A stretch of DNA of 64,000 bases, from the NCBI GenBank assembly GCA_964506075.1, contig CAZDKO010000001.1, forward strand, positions 29,588-93,587. The letters are read 5' to 3'. Positions 8,040 to 16,479 of the stretch are shown here, one piece after another. This DNA is from CAZDKO01 sp964506075 [NCBI: uncultured bacterium]. GTDB lineage: Bacteria; CAZDME01; JAYEMH01. The position numbers were made by a program, and so were the translations under genes. Position 1 is the stretch's first letter. Every line of letters starts with the position of its first letter. The notes below the pieces were generated by a model. It worked only from the letters and a program-made list of their open reading frames with translations. It had not been told where the DNA came from and made no database searches.

Positions 8040-8909
8040 ATGCCGAAAGAAATATATCTGATTGATGGTAATTCTTATGCCTATAGAGCTTTTTACGCTC
8101 TGGGAAAACTTACCACTTCTCAAGGAAAGCCAATTGGAGCAGTTTATGGTTTTTATAACATGCTTTTCAGCTTAATCAGCGAAAAGAGACCGGAATACCT
8201 GTCTATTGTCTTTGACCATCCGTCGCCGACTTTCAGGCATAAGAAATTTGAGGAATATAAAATTCACCGCCGGCCAATGCCTGAAGACTTAAAAGGACAA
8301 ATTGCTTTAATTAAAGATATTGCTGTAACCATGGATATCTCGGTAATGGAACAAGCCGGCTTTGAGGCCGATGATATTTTAGCTACCCTGGCAAAAAAAT
8401 TCGAAAAAGATTTTATGATATTTGTTGTCACCGGGGATAAAGATATTTTACAGCTGATTAATTCAAAAATAAAAGTTATTGACACCCATAAGGATAATCT
8501 GGTTTATGATGAGGAAAAGGTGAAAGAGCGATACGGCTTTAAGCCGGTCCAAATTGTGGATTTCATTGCTCTTGCCGGAGATGCTACCGACAATATTCCG
8601 GGAGTCCGGGGGATAGGCAGTAAAACAGCCGTGGAGCTCCTTCAGGAATTTGGAACCCTTGAAAATATTTACCGGAATCTGGATAAAGTTAAAGGGGAAG
8701 CAAAACAAAAAATTCTCCGCGAAAATTATGACCAGGCTAATATCAGCCGGGAATTAGCTCTTTTAAATTGCCGGGTGCCCATGGAAGTTAACCCGGAGGA
8801 TTTACGCTGGGTAAAATTTGACAGAGAAAAAATAAAAGCAATTTTTAGAGACCTGGAATTTAACCGTTTGATTAAACGGCTGGACGAATTACCTTTAGTT
8901 TGTACTTAA
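8040..8909 (+). CDS. polA: DNA polymerase I, 5' nuclease domain (separate ORF)
   Basis: Product of 289 residues covering exactly the 5'-3' exonuclease domain that removes RNA primers during repair and replication. Metal-binding and fold motifs are present: DGNSYAYRAFYAL at 6-18, FDHPSPTFRHKKFEEYK, AGFEADDILATLA, VTGDKDILQLI, and the helix-hairpin-helix GDATDNIPGVRGIGSKTA. It ends with LEFNRLIKRLDELP, the normal C-terminus of this domain. The stop at 8907 overlaps the start of the polymerase ORF by 10 bases in another frame. In most bacteria both parts are one chain of about 850-930 residues. No clear ribosome binding site precedes the ATG. Confidence 0.9.
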   Translation: MPKEIYLIDGNSYAYRAFYALGKLTTSQGKPIGAVYGFYNMLFSLISEKRPEYLSIVFDHPSPTFRHKKFEEYKIHRRPMPEDLKGQIALIKDIAVTMDISVMEQAGFEADDILATLAKKFEKDFMIFVVTGDKDILQLINSKIKVIDTHKDNLVYDEEKVKERYGFKPVQIVDFIALAGDATDNIPGVRGIGSKTAVELLQEFGTLENIYRNLDKVKGEAKQKILRENYDQANISRELALLNCRVPMEVNPEDLRWVKFDREKIKAIFRDLEFNRLIKRLDELPLVCT

Positions 8910-10567
8910 CTGATTATTATCAATATAAATCCGGGGTTGTCTTGGTGGGGAAAAAAGAATTAAATGATTTTATCAAGGCTGTTACAATCGGAAAGAAAGT
9001 AGCCTTGGAAATCAAAGCTGAAGATAAAGAAAAAAATTTTTTTGATGCCGGCCAGGCCGTTACCATCTATCTGGCTGGTGTCAACGGAAACTCTTATTCC
9101 GTATCTTTAGATAAGAATTCTCCTGAAGACAATTTAAAGAATATCCTGATTGACGAAACGATAGATAAATACGGGTTTGATTTAAAAAATCAATCTCTGA
9201 TTCTTTGTAATTTTAACCTGGATTTAAAAGCCGTAAAATTTGACCTTCAGATTGCCGCTCATCTCCTTGATTTTAATCTAGAAAAAGTTTCTTTAGAGAA
9301 AGTATTTAGTGAAGCAGAAATTTTAGAAAAAAAATTAAAAAAGGAGCTTTTGATTTCTCTGTTTCAGGATGTGGAAATGCCTTTAATAGAAGTTTTAGCT
9401 TCTATGGAGAAAAAAGGCGTAAAACTCAAAAAGGAGATTTTAGAGCGTCTTTCCGAAGAGATGGAAGGTCAGAAAAAAACGTTAAGAGAGGAAATCTATA
9501 AAATAGCCGGTGAAGAATTTAATATTGATTCACCGAAACAACTCGGCCTCGTTTTATTCGGTAAATTGGGCTTACCGCCGGTAAAAAAGAAAAAAACAGG
9601 ATTTTCCACAGATGGGGAAGTTCTTGAAGTTCTGGCAAAAATCCATATTCTCCCCAAGAAAATTTTGGAGTACCGTGAAATTTCCAAACTTAAATCAACG
9701 TATATTGATGTTTTACCCGAACTTATTAGTTCCCGAGACGGGCGTCTTCATACCTGTTATAATCAGACGGTTACCGCTACCGGCCGTCTTTCAAGCAGTA
9801 ATCCCAACCTGCAAAATATTCCCATCAGGAGTGATTGGGGTAAACGTTTACGGGAGGCTTTTGTTTCTCCTGATAAGTATTTTCTGCTGGGAGCCGATTA
9901 TTCGCAGATTGAACTACGCCTTTTAGCCCATTTCTGTAAAGATGCTTTGCTATGTGAATCTTTTAAGAATGACGAAGATATCCATACGCAGACCGCACAG
10001 GAAATTTTTGAAGTCAAAGAAGGCAATATAAACGAAGATTTAAGAAGGATGGCTAAAACTATAAATTTTGGAATAATTTACGGGATGAGTGCTTACGGTT
10101 TATCCCGCAGTCTACAGATTGAAGTTAATCAGGCCCAGGATTTTATTGAACGTTATTTTAAGAAATACCAGGGGGTTAAGCAGTATATTAACCGGGTAAT
10201 AGAAGAAGCTAAAAACAAAGGTTACGTTACCACGATGTTCGGACGGAAACGCTATATTCCCGAGATTAAAAGCTTTATCCGTTCAAAAAAAGAATTCGCC
10301 TATCGCATAGCCATTAATACGCCCATTCAGGGCACAGCAGCGGAAATTATAAAATTGGCGATGATCGGGATATACAGGGAACTTAAAAATAATAGATTAA
10401 AGACAGAAATGATTCTTCAGGTTCATGACGAATTAATTCTGGAAGTTCATAAAGATGAGATATCGTTAGTTAAAGAAATAGTAAAAAAAGAAATGGAAAG
10501 TGTAGTTAATATTTCAGTGCCGCTTAAGGTAAAGTTATCCCTGGGGAGGTCCTGGGCGGAAATTTAA
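8900..10567 (+). CDS. polA: DNA polymerase I, inactive 3'-5' exonuclease and polymerase domains
   Basis: Product of 555 residues from a TTG at 8900. The first 150 residues are a shortened exonuclease-like domain in which the DxE metal-binding pair is replaced (VALEIKAE), so proofreading is probably lost, as in Taq-like enzymes. Polymerase motifs are intact: LLGADYSQIELRLLAHF (motif A), RRMAKTINFGIIYGMS (motif B) and ILQVHDELILEV (motif C). The frame is offset by -1 from the nuclease ORF, and the change falls in the interdomain linker. Either a real gene fission with coupled translation or a single-base error/frameshift would explain it. No long homopolymer lies at the junction to favour a sequencing error. 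Confidence 0.9.
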   Translation: MYLTDYYQYKSGVVLVGKKELNDFIKAVTIGKKVALEIKAEDKEKNFFDAGQAVTIYLAGVNGNSYSVSLDKNSPEDNLKNILIDETIDKYGFDLKNQSLILCNFNLDLKAVKFDLQIAAHLLDFNLEKVSLEKVFSEAEILEKKLKKELLISLFQDVEMPLIEVLASMEKKGVKLKKEILERLSEEMEGQKKTLREEIYKIAGEEFNIDSPKQLGLVLFGKLGLPPVKKKKTGFSTDGEVLEVLAKIHILPKKILEYREISKLKSTYIDVLPELISSRDGRLHTCYNQTVTATGRLSSSNPNLQNIPIRSDWGKRLREAFVSPDKYFLLGADYSQIELRLLAHFCKDALLCESFKNDEDIHTQTAQEIFEVKEGNINEDLRRMAKTINFGIIYGMSAYGLSRSLQIEVNQAQDFIERYFKKYQGVKQYINRVIEEAKNKGYVTTMFGRKRYIPEIKSFIRSKKEFAYRIAINTPIQGTAAEIIKLAMIGIYRELKNNRLKTEMILQVHDELILEVHKDEISLVKEIVKKEMESVVNISVPLKVKLSLGRSWAEI

Positions 10568-10580
10568 GAAGGTAGGTTCT

Positions 10581-10838
10581 CCGGTTTACCAGTTAGCCGG
10601 TTGATTGGTTAAATGATTAACTGGTGAGCGGTGAATGGTAAGATAGTGAAAGATTAAAAGCCATAATCTAAAATGCCGAATGACTAAATCCGAATGCCGA
10701 ATAAAAGATCTAATGCTCAAATGACTCAAAATGTTTTTTTCTGTTCTCTTATTAGGTCATTTAGGAATTAGGCATTAAAGGGTCTACTGATTAAAAATTA
10801 CTGACTACTAACTACTGACTACTGTCTACTATTTACTG
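10581..10838. repeat. Octad and heptad repeat spacer between polA and coaE
   Basis: Seven consecutive 8-nt words (CCGGTTTA, CCAGTTAG, CCGGTTGA and relatives) fill 10581-10636. A heptad run of GCCGAAT/GACTAAA/TCCGAAT type fills 10675-10730. The end of the spacer (10756-10838) is the inverted counterpart of the 1921-2001 repeat, including the GTAGNNA heptads on the minus strand. No gene is seen in the 283 bases. Confidence 0.85.
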
Positions 10839-10850
10839 AAATGAGAAAGA

Positions 10851-11480
10851 ATGTTAATCATCGGTTTAACCGGTAATATCGGTTCGGGAAAAAGCACCGT
10901 GGCCAAAATGTTTCATCGTTTAGGGGCAGCGGTAATTGACGTTGATAAGCTCGCTCATAAACTTCTTTCCCCGGGAAGTTTAGCATGGAAAGAGGTTGTC
11001 ACTATTTTCGGAAGAAGAATTCTTAACGCCGACCAAAAAATTAACCGGCAGAGATTAGGAAGAATCGTCTTTGATAACCAGCAGAGGCTGAAAAAACTCA
11101 ATAAGGTTATCCATCCGCATCTGGTTCATCAGGTAGAAAATGAGGTTAGCCGGCTAAAAAGAAATAAAAAGGAAATTATAATTATAGAAGCAGCTTTAGT
11201 TATAGAAATAGAGCCTTTATTTAAGATGATTGATTATCTGATTATGATTAAGATTGACAGAAAAAATCAGATTTCCCGACTTAAAAAAAATAAGAAGCAT
11301 CTTACCAGAGATGAAATTGTAAAAAGAATTAAGTCTCAAATGCCTCAACAGGAGAAAATTAAATTAGCCGATTTTGTTATCAATAATACGGGGAGTTTAC
11401 AATCAACGCAAAAACAAGTCAAAAAAATTTGGGATGAGGATATTAAATTATTAAGGAGGAAATCTTATGGATATTGTTGA
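10851..11480 (+). CDS. coaE: Dephospho-CoA kinase
   Basis: Product of 209 residues, normal for CoaE, which phosphorylates the 3' hydroxyl of dephospho-CoA in the last step of coenzyme A synthesis. The P-loop [12 protein letters not shown] is at 5-16. It is followed by [12 protein letters not shown], where the Asp and His bind dephospho-CoA, and by a lid region rich in lysine and arginine ([16 protein letters not shown]). NVIHPHL in other members appears here as [12 protein letters not shown]. Its 3' end overlaps the start of rho by 14 bases, so the two are probably co-translated. The lysine-rich lid is unusually basic but the fold motifs are complete. Confidence 0.93.
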   Translation: MLIIGLTGNIGSGKSTVAKMFHRLGAAVIDVDKLAHKLLSPGSLAWKEVVTIFGRRILNADQKINRQRLGRIVFDNQQRLKKLNKVIHPHLVHQVENEVSRLKRNKKEIIIIEAALVIEIEPLFKMIDYLIMIKIDRKNQISRLKKNKKHLTRDEIVKRIKSQMPQQEKIKLADFVINNTGSLQSTQKQVKKIWDEDIKLLRRKSYGYC

Positions 11481-12723
11481 TTTAAAAGGTAAAACAATCA
11501 ATGAATTACATAAAATTGCCCAGGATTTAAATGTGACGGGATTAAGAGGAATGAAAAAAACCGACCTTATTTTTCGAATCCTCCAGGCAAAAACGGAAAA
11601 GAACGGTTTAACTTTTGGCGAGGGGGTGTTAGAAATTTTACCTGACGGTTTTGGTTTCCTCCGTTCTCCCAATTACAATTATTTACCCTGTCCCGATGAT
11701 ATCTATGTTTCTCCTTCCCAGATTAGACGTTTCAGTTTATTGACCGGGGATACGGTTTCCGGGCAAATCAGGCCGCCCAAAGAAGGGGAACGGTATTTTG
11801 CTTTACTGAAAGTAGAAGCCGTAAATTTTGAAAATCCCGAAGGGATAAAAAACCGGATACTTTTTGACGATTTAACGCCTATCTATCCTCAGGAAAAGTT
11901 TATCCTGGAAACCAAGCCGGAAGAGATTTCTATGAGGATAATAGACCTTTTAGCGCCGATTGGTAAAGGTCAGCGGGGTCTAATTGTTTCCCCCCCCCGG
12001 GCCGGTAAGACTATCCTGCTTCAAAAAATTGCTAATTCTATTACCACCAATACCCCGGAAGCGACCTTAATAGTTCTATTGATTGACGAGCGGCCAGAGG
12101 AAGTAACCGATATGCAGCATTCGGTAAAAGGAGAGGTAATCAGTTCTACTTTTGACGAACCGGCTGAGCGTCACGTTCAGGTAGCGGAAATGGTTATTGA
12201 AAAAGCCAAGCGTTTAGTGGAACAAAAGAAAGATGTAATTATCCTTCTGGACAGCATTACCCGGTTAGGCCGGGCTTATAATGCCGTTGTCCCCCATAGC
12301 GGAAAGATTCTTTCCGGAGGTGTTGATTCCAATGCTTTACAGAAACCGAAGAGATTCTTCGGTGCGGCCAGAGCGATTGAAGGAGGAGGCAGTATCACCA
12401 TTATCGCTACCGCTCTAATTGATACGGGAAGCCGTATGGATGAGGTAATTTTTGAAGAGTTTAAAGGCACCGGCAATATGGAACTTCAGCTTGATAGAAA
12501 GTTAGTGGATAAAAGAGTTTTTCCGGCAATTGATATCAACCGTTCAGGAACGCGCCGGGAAGAATTACTTTTAGATAAAAATGAACTCAATAAACTATGG
12601 GTGCTCCGCAAGGTTCTTAATTCCTTAAATCCTGTTGAGGCGATGGAATTATTGGTTGAGAAGATTCAAAAAACTAAAACCAACAAAGAGTTTCTATCAA
12701 TTATTAATAATCAGAAGGAGTAA
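11467..12723 (+). CDS. rho: Transcription termination factor Rho
   Basis: Product of 418 residues, full length. The N-terminal helical domain ([20 protein letters not shown]) is followed by the cold-shock-like RNA-binding domain ([18 protein letters not shown]). The ATPase core carries the P-loop [30 protein letters not shown] (Walker B) and [12 protein letters not shown], and the Q/R loops typical of the RecA-like hexameric RNA translocase that ends untranslated transcripts. The start is set by AAGGAGGA seven bases before the ATG, inside the end of coaE. An intrinsic terminator follows at 12813. Confidence 0.97.
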   Translation: MDIVDLKGKTINELHKIAQDLNVTGLRGMKKTDLIFRILQAKTEKNGLTFGEGVLEILPDGFGFLRSPNYNYLPCPDDIYVSPSQIRRFSLLTGDTVSGQIRPPKEGERYFALLKVEAVNFENPEGIKNRILFDDLTPIYPQEKFILETKPEEISMRIIDLLAPIGKGQRGLIVSPPRAGKTILLQKIANSITTNTPEATLIVLLIDERPEEVTDMQHSVKGEVISSTFDEPAERHVQVAEMVIEKAKRLVEQKKDVIILLDSITRLGRAYNAVVPHSGKILSGGVDSNALQKPKRFFGAARAIEGGGSITIIATALIDTGSRMDEVIFEEFKGTGNMELQLDRKLVDKRVFPAIDINRSGTRREELLLDKNELNKLWVLRKVLNSLNPVEAMELLVEKIQKTKTNKEFLSIINNQKE

Positions 12724-12812
12724 AAAGTTAAATTTTAAAATGATTTTCATTATAAAAATGTAATTTTTTATCGGCGACTTAACATTTTTAAAAATAGACG
12801 GTAAAGCACTTT

Positions 12813-12855
12813 AAATCTCCAGAAGTAATATCGACTGGAGATTTTTCTGTTTTTT
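12813..12855 (+). terminator. Rho-independent terminator after rho
   Basis: AAATCTCCAG at 12813-12822 pairs perfectly with CTGGAGATTT at 12835-12844 across a 12-base loop. TTCTGTTTTTT follows. It separates the coaE-rho unit from mgtE. Confidence 0.88.
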
Positions 12856-12870
12856 AACTTAAAAATTCTA

Positions 12871-12879
12871 TGTTATAAT
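12871..12879 (+). promoter_or_regulatory. Candidate extended -10 promoter of mgtE
   Basis: TGTTATAAT carries a perfect TATAAT with the TGn extension. No good -35 hexamer is at the right spacing, as is common for extended -10 promoters. It lies just after the terminator and 48 bases before the mgtE start. Confidence 0.5.
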
Positions 12880-12926
12880 AACGAAGAGATAAATCACTTG
12901 CCCAGCTTAAAAAGAGGATTTTAAAG

Positions 12927-14294
12927 ATGCGAAACAACACAATTTCCCGGGTTCAATTAATTTTGCCCGAGATAAAAGAATTAATTGACCAGCAGAATCT
13001 CCAGGACTTAAAAGGCCTATGGGATGAATTTGAACCCGTGGAGATTGCTGAAATAGTAAAAAATCTTAAGTCTAAAGAGCGTCAGTTTTTATTTAATAAC
13101 TGGAATGATAATTTTGCCGCTGATGTTTTTGAAAATCTGATTCGGTCTGTCCAGATTTCTCTTCTTAAATCTTTAAATCGTAACGAAAGCGCGAAAATTC
13201 TTAATAGACTTTCCTCGGATGAACGGGCCGACCTCTTCTCCACCTTACCTGAAGATATGGTCAAGGAATTCTTAAGCCTTATGGAGCAGGAAGAGGCGCG
13301 CGATGTCAGGGAATTGATTACCTACGACAGTAATACTGCCGGCGGCCGGATGACTACGGAATTTGCCCGTTTATCTCCTGACGATACGGTTAGAGAATCT
13401 TTAGAAAAAATCCGGGCTCTGGCTAAAGATTTAGAGACCATCTATTATCTATATGTGCTGGATAAGGAAGAAAAAGTCATCGGTGTTCTCTCGTTAAAAG
13501 AGCTGGTAACAGCCGATCCGGATTCACCCGTATCTAAAATAATGCACCGGCACGTTATTTCTGTTCCGGTTTATATGGATCAAGAACAAGTCGCTCATAA
13601 AATTTCCTGGTATGATTTTTTGGCTCTTCCGGTGGTAGATGATATGAGACGGATGAGAGGAATTATTACCGTGGATGACATACTTGATGTTATGGAAGAT
13701 GAATCTACCGAAGATATGTATCATTTAGGAGCGGTGACCAAACCGGTTGAAAATTATCTCCAGACCAATGTACTTTCTATCGCGCGTCACCGGATTAACT
13801 GGCTTTTATTTTTGGTGGTAGCCAGCTTATTCTCCGGTTTAATAATGGAAAAGAATGCTGCTCTTCTCGGGACAACCGTGACTTTAGCTTTTTTTATTCC
13901 TTTGCTTATGAATTCGGGAGGCGGTGCCGGCACACAGGCAGCCACTGTTATTGTTAGAGGCTTAGCGACGGGAGACCTTAAACTTAGCGATATCTGGCGA
14001 ATTATTCGTAAAGAATTATTAATCGGCGTATTAATAGGTACTATTATAGGGATTTTTGCGGCTCTCAGGGCTTTAATTTTTCAGCAGGACCCGTTGCTTG
14101 GTTTAACGGTGGCTTTAACTATGGTTATTATAATCTCCGTAGCGACTACAATCGGTTCTCTCCTGCCTTTATTTTTCAAGCGAATCGGGATTGACCCGGC
14201 TATTAGTTCCGGCCCCTTGATTAGTACGATTATTGATATTACCACTCTATTCATTTATTTTCATATTGCCGTATGGATTTTTAAACTGGGTTAA
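12927..14294 (+). CDS. mgtE: Magnesium transporter MgtE
   Basis: Product of 455 residues with complete MgtE architecture. There is a cytoplasmic N domain (about 20-130, with LNRLSSDERADLFSTLPED), then two CBS domains (about 135-260, ADPDSPVSKIMHRHVISVPVYMDQEQVA), a plug helix, and five membrane helices (about 290-455). FIPLLMNSGGGAGTQAATVIVRGLA holds the conserved pore segment, with the Asp-containing TM5 (GSLLPLFFKRIGIDPA) after it. The CBS and N domains close the channel at high cytosolic magnesium. It is 2 bases from apbE, so the two are likely co-transcribed; ApbE also needs magnesium. Confidence 0.96.
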   Translation: MRNNTISRVQLILPEIKELIDQQNLQDLKGLWDEFEPVEIAEIVKNLKSKERQFLFNNWNDNFAADVFENLIRSVQISLLKSLNRNESAKILNRLSSDERADLFSTLPEDMVKEFLSLMEQEEARDVRELITYDSNTAGGRMTTEFARLSPDDTVRESLEKIRALAKDLETIYYLYVLDKEEKVIGVLSLKELVTADPDSPVSKIMHRHVISVPVYMDQEQVAHKISWYDFLALPVVDDMRRMRGIITVDDILDVMEDESTEDMYHLGAVTKPVENYLQTNVLSIARHRINWLLFLVVASLFSGLIMEKNAALLGTTVTLAFFIPLLMNSGGGAGTQAATVIVRGLATGDLKLSDIWRIIRKELLIGVLIGTIIGIFAALRALIFQQDPLLGLTVALTMVIIISVATTIGSLLPLFFKRIGIDPAISSGPLISTIIDITTLFIYFHIAVWIFKLG

Positions 14295-14296
14295 AT

Positions 14297-15370
14297 ATGA
14301 AAAATCAAAAGCTATCTCCCGCTAAAATAATCGCTTTAACGGTAATTATTCTGGTTTTAATTTTATATTTCTCGCGACTCTTTTTAGAACCGAAGGTGAT
14401 TAAAAAAAGCCGGGTTCTAATGGGAACAATAGTTAATATCATTATATTTGATAGAGATTTAAAAAAAGGAGAGGTAGCTTCTGAACTGGCCTTCCAGGAA
14501 ATGAAACGGGTAGAGCGGATGCTCTCTATAAAAGATGAATATAGTGAACTTTCAAGATTAAACCAGAATGAAGATTTAAAGTTTCACCGGGTAAATCCGG
14601 AGATTATTTTTTTACTGAAAGAAAGCCGGAGAATCTCGCGTTTAAGTAAAGGGAAATTCAGTATTTGCGTCGGGCCGCTGGTTAATTTATGGGAAGAAAA
14701 ACTGGGCGAGGGGCAGATCCCTACGGAAAAAGAAATAAAAAAAATTTTACCCCTGGTAGATTATAGGAACATAGAGATAAATGAACGGAACAATATGGTC
14801 AGGTTCAGGAAAAAAGGAGTAAAGATTAACCTGGCCGCTATTGCCAAAGGTTATGCCGTTGACCAGGCGGCAAAAACACTGAGGAAAAGCGGTATTAAAA
14901 ATTATCTGGTGGAAGCCGGAGGGGATTTATTTGCCTCGGGTAAAGGAAGTAATGGAAAAGACTGGCTGATTGGTGTAAAAAATCCCAGAGCAGCAAATAT
15001 TCTTTTTGAATTTAGATGTACGGATAAAGGCGTAGCCACTTCAGGAGATTACGAACGTTTTAAAATAGTAAATGAAAAACGTTATCACCATTTGTTTGAT
15101 CCATGGTCTGGTTTTCCGGCGGAAAAAGTTATCAGCGTGACGATTATCGCTCCCAGTGCCATGACGGCTGACGCTTTAGCTACGGCGGTTTTTATTTCAG
15201 GAGAAAAAGACGGCCTGAAATTAATTGAAAAAACTAAAGGTGTCCACGGTATGATTATTGCGGAAAAAGACGAAAAAATAAAAATTTCCATGTCCAAAGG
15301 TTTCAAAAAATATTTTAAAATTAAAACCCGCCAAAAATTTTTTAAAAATGTTATTTTTTCCCGTCGGTGA
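14297..15370 (+). CDS. apbE: FAD:protein FMN transferase ApbE
   Basis: Product of 357 residues. An N-terminal membrane anchor (about 10-32) places the domain outside the cytoplasmic membrane. ApbE motifs are present: VLMGTIVNIIIFD, LAAIAKGYAVDQAA, YLVEAGGDLFASGKG, KGVATSGDYERF, HHLFDPWSGFPAE and ADALATAVFISGEKDGL. The enzyme cuts FAD and attaches FMN through a phosphoester to Ser/Thr in targets such as Rnf or Nqr subunits. No such target is in this window. The C-terminus has a basic, phenylalanine-rich tail of about 30 residues beyond the core. Confidence 0.95.
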   Translation: MKNQKLSPAKIIALTVIILVLILYFSRLFLEPKVIKKSRVLMGTIVNIIIFDRDLKKGEVASELAFQEMKRVERMLSIKDEYSELSRLNQNEDLKFHRVNPEIIFLLKESRRISRLSKGKFSICVGPLVNLWEEKLGEGQIPTEKEIKKILPLVDYRNIEINERNNMVRFRKKGVKINLAAIAKGYAVDQAAKTLRKSGIKNYLVEAGGDLFASGKGSNGKDWLIGVKNPRAANILFEFRCTDKGVATSGDYERFKIVNEKRYHHLFDPWSGFPAEKVISVTIIAPSAMTADALATAVFISGEKDGLKLIEKTKGVHGMIIAEKDEKIKISMSKGFKKYFKIKTRQKFFKNVIFSRR

Positions 15371-15433
15371 TTAAAACAGCCGTTAATTTAAAATAAAAAA
15401 ACAAAAAAATTTTCCAAAAATCACATTTTCTTC

Positions 15434-15463
15434 TTGACAAGGAAACTTGTTTCGTTATATATT
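15434..15463 (+). promoter_or_regulatory. Promoter of the lysine-rich micro-gene
   Basis: TTGACA at 15434-15439 is perfect. TATATT at 15458-15463 (or the overlapping TATATA at 15456) gives an 18- or 16-base spacer. A GAAAC/GTTTC inverted repeat sits inside the spacer and could bind a regulator, though this is only a pattern. Confidence 0.6.
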
Positions 15464-15501
15464 TAATTAAGATGTTGTTTAATAACGAAGGAGGGGATAA
15501 A

Positions 15502-15552
15502 ATGGCGAAGAAAAAGAAAGCGAAAAAAGCCGCAAAGAAAAAGAAAAAATAA
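15502..15552 (+). CDS. 16-residue lysine/alanine micro-protein
   Basis: This very short ORF reads MAKKKKAKKAAKKKKK: 11 lysines and 4 alanines. A near-ideal ribosome binding site (GGAGGGG at 15490-15496) lies just before the ATG, a good promoter lies 40 bases upstream of that, and a strong hairpin follows. Together these argue for a real, separately transcribed gene and not chance. The composition resembles the tails of histone H1-like and other nucleic-acid-binding proteins, so binding of DNA, RNA or ribosomes is a guess only. The sequence alone cannot exclude a leader peptide whose lysine codons are sensed. Confidence 0.55.
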   Translation: MAKKKKAKKAAKKKKK

Positions 15553-15586
15553 ATTTTAAATTTTAGATTGTTAGTTCTAAATGGTT

Positions 15587-15615
15587 AAAAGCAGGAGCGT
15601 AAGCTCCTGCTTTTG
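15587..15615 (+). terminator. Hairpin after the micro-gene, probable terminator
   Basis: AAAAGCAGGAGC at 15587-15598 pairs with GCTCCTGCTTTT at 15603-15614 over a 4-base loop. The stem is 12 bp and perfect, with its own A and U tracts, but no further T run follows, so termination strength is uncertain. Confidence 0.65.
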
Positions 15616-15651
15616 CTATGATGTCGCATCTTGCGGTAAAAGGGGGATTAA

Positions 15652-15789
15652 ATGTATAATAAGAAATTTTTGATTTTCGCAATTATTTTATTTTTTCTGG
15701 CTGGAATTAATTACGGGTGTTCAAAAAAAGAGAAAGGGCAGGAAGAAGAAAAAACAACTTATGATTTCGTCATCTGGGGAGAGAAGTAA
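15652..15789 (+). CDS. Small membrane-anchored or lipoprotein-like protein
   Basis: A 45-residue ORF with AGGGGG nine bases before the ATG. Residues 1-4 are MYNK, 5-21 are a hydrophobic segment (FLIFAIILFFLAGIN), then Tyr-Gly-Cys-Ser. Cys24 could be a lipidated residue, but the preceding residues N-Y-G fit a lipobox poorly. The rest is a charged tail (KKEKGQEEEKT) ending YDFVIWGEK. Small lipoproteins of this form are common in Gram-negative genomes and are often missed. No function is proposed. Confidence 0.5.
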   Translation: MYNKKFLIFAIILFFLAGINYGCSKKEKGQEEEKTTYDFVIWGEK

Positions 15790-15854
15790 CCCCAAGTTAT
15801 TAATAAAAGATATTTAAGCTATATCAATTTGCATAACTTGTAAGTGAGGATACA

Positions 15855-15938
15855 ATGCCAAAACCGAGAAGAAAAGGGAAATTGCGCTGGCGTTCTAAAA
15901 AAGCCAATAAGAGGCGCAGTCCAACCCGGGGCCGGTAG
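15855..15938 (+). CDS. 27-residue strongly basic protein
   Basis: The ORF encodes MPKPRRKGKLRWRSKKANK followed by RRSPTRGR. Fourteen of its 27 residues are Lys or Arg, and there are no acidic residues. GTGAGG stands shortly before the ATG. The content recalls very small ribosome-associated proteins such as the THX type, but I do not recognise a family. The combination of a ribosome binding site and extreme but non-repetitive basic composition favours a real gene. Confidence 0.45.
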   Translation: MPKPRRKGKLRWRSKKANKRRSPTRGR

Positions 15939-15983
15939 TTTTAGAGTGCTAACGGGAAAGACTGATTCCTGATAAAAATTTTG

Positions 15984-16013
15984 TTGACAATATAGCGCAT
16001 TTGAGGATATATT
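15984..16013 (+). promoter_or_regulatory. Candidate promoter of the 88-residue gene
   Basis: TTGACA at 15984-15989 is perfect and TATATT at 16008-16013 has one mismatch, with an 18-base spacer. The leader to the start at 16102 is about 80 bases and very AT-rich. Confidence 0.55.
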
Positions 16014-16101
16014 ATTATATATAATATATAGGACTCATTCCCATATTATATGTGGATACATGCTTATATAGTATGTACCGGTTAATATAGGAGGAGAAAA
16101 G

Positions 16102-16368
16102 ATGATCAGGAACAGGGAAGAGGAAAAAGTACCGGTTACTGCTCCGCTTAAGATTTTAGAATATCGGACTTTAAGTAAAGGTTTTGGCTGGTGGTCAGCG
16201 GTTGTTTTACTTGAATCATGGGGAAGAAAACAACTTTGTTTTTATCTCTGGCAAAAAAAAGGTAATAAATGGGCCAGGAAACAAAAGTTCACCATCCAGA
16301 ATCAGGAGCAATGGGAATATTTATCTGATTGCGTGGAAGAGTTAATTCCCAAACTCAGTGCTGAATAA
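16102..16368 (+). CDS. Tryptophan-rich conserved-looking protein of unknown function
   Basis: Product of 88 residues with AGGAGGAG ten bases before the ATG. It is soluble in appearance, with no signal or membrane segment. It holds seven tryptophans, including the pair in KGFGWWSAVVLLES. The pattern WSAVVLLESWGRKQLCFYLWQKK suggests a small beta-sheet, followed by an acidic helix (EYLSDCVEELIPKL). The order of strands and Trp positions recalls nucleic-acid-binding PUR-alpha-like or PC4-like folds, but this is not enough to name it. It has its own promoter and precedes speD. Confidence 0.7.
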   Translation: MIRNREEEKVPVTAPLKILEYRTLSKGFGWWSAVVLLESWGRKQLCFYLWQKKGNKWARKQKFTIQNQEQWEYLSDCVEELIPKLSAE

Positions 16369-16396
16369 AAAAATTTAAAAAAATTAAATTTAATAC

Positions 16397-16425
16397 TTGA
16401 CATAAAGAGCAATATTTTGTATAAA
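16397..16425 (+). promoter_or_regulatory. Promoter of speD
   Basis: TTGACA at 16397-16402 and TATAAA at 16420-16425 with an ideal 17-base spacer. Transcription would start near 16432, only about 18 bases before the upstream GTG, which supports the later TTG start of speD. Confidence 0.7.
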
Positions 16426-16466
16426 TATACAAACCTAAATTTTTAGGGGGTGAAAAGAAAACCCAT

Positions 16467-16472
16467 AGGAGG
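16467..16472 (+). promoter_or_regulatory. Ribosome binding site that sets the speD start
   Basis: AGGAGG is seven bases before the TTG at 16480. The longer frame would start at a GTG at 16450 whose own AGGGGG abuts the start codon and is too close to work normally. Confidence 0.75.
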
Positions 16473-16479
16473 TAGATGG

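Noticed and set aside
1921-10838. Regular short repeats as a possible CRISPR array
   Set aside because: Units are 7-8 nt, degenerate and without unique spacers of 30-40 nt; no cas gene is present.
16450-16479. Upstream GTG start for speD
   Set aside because: The TTG at 16480 has an AGGAGG seven bases upstream and puts Ser63, His68 and Cys83 at their known family numbers.
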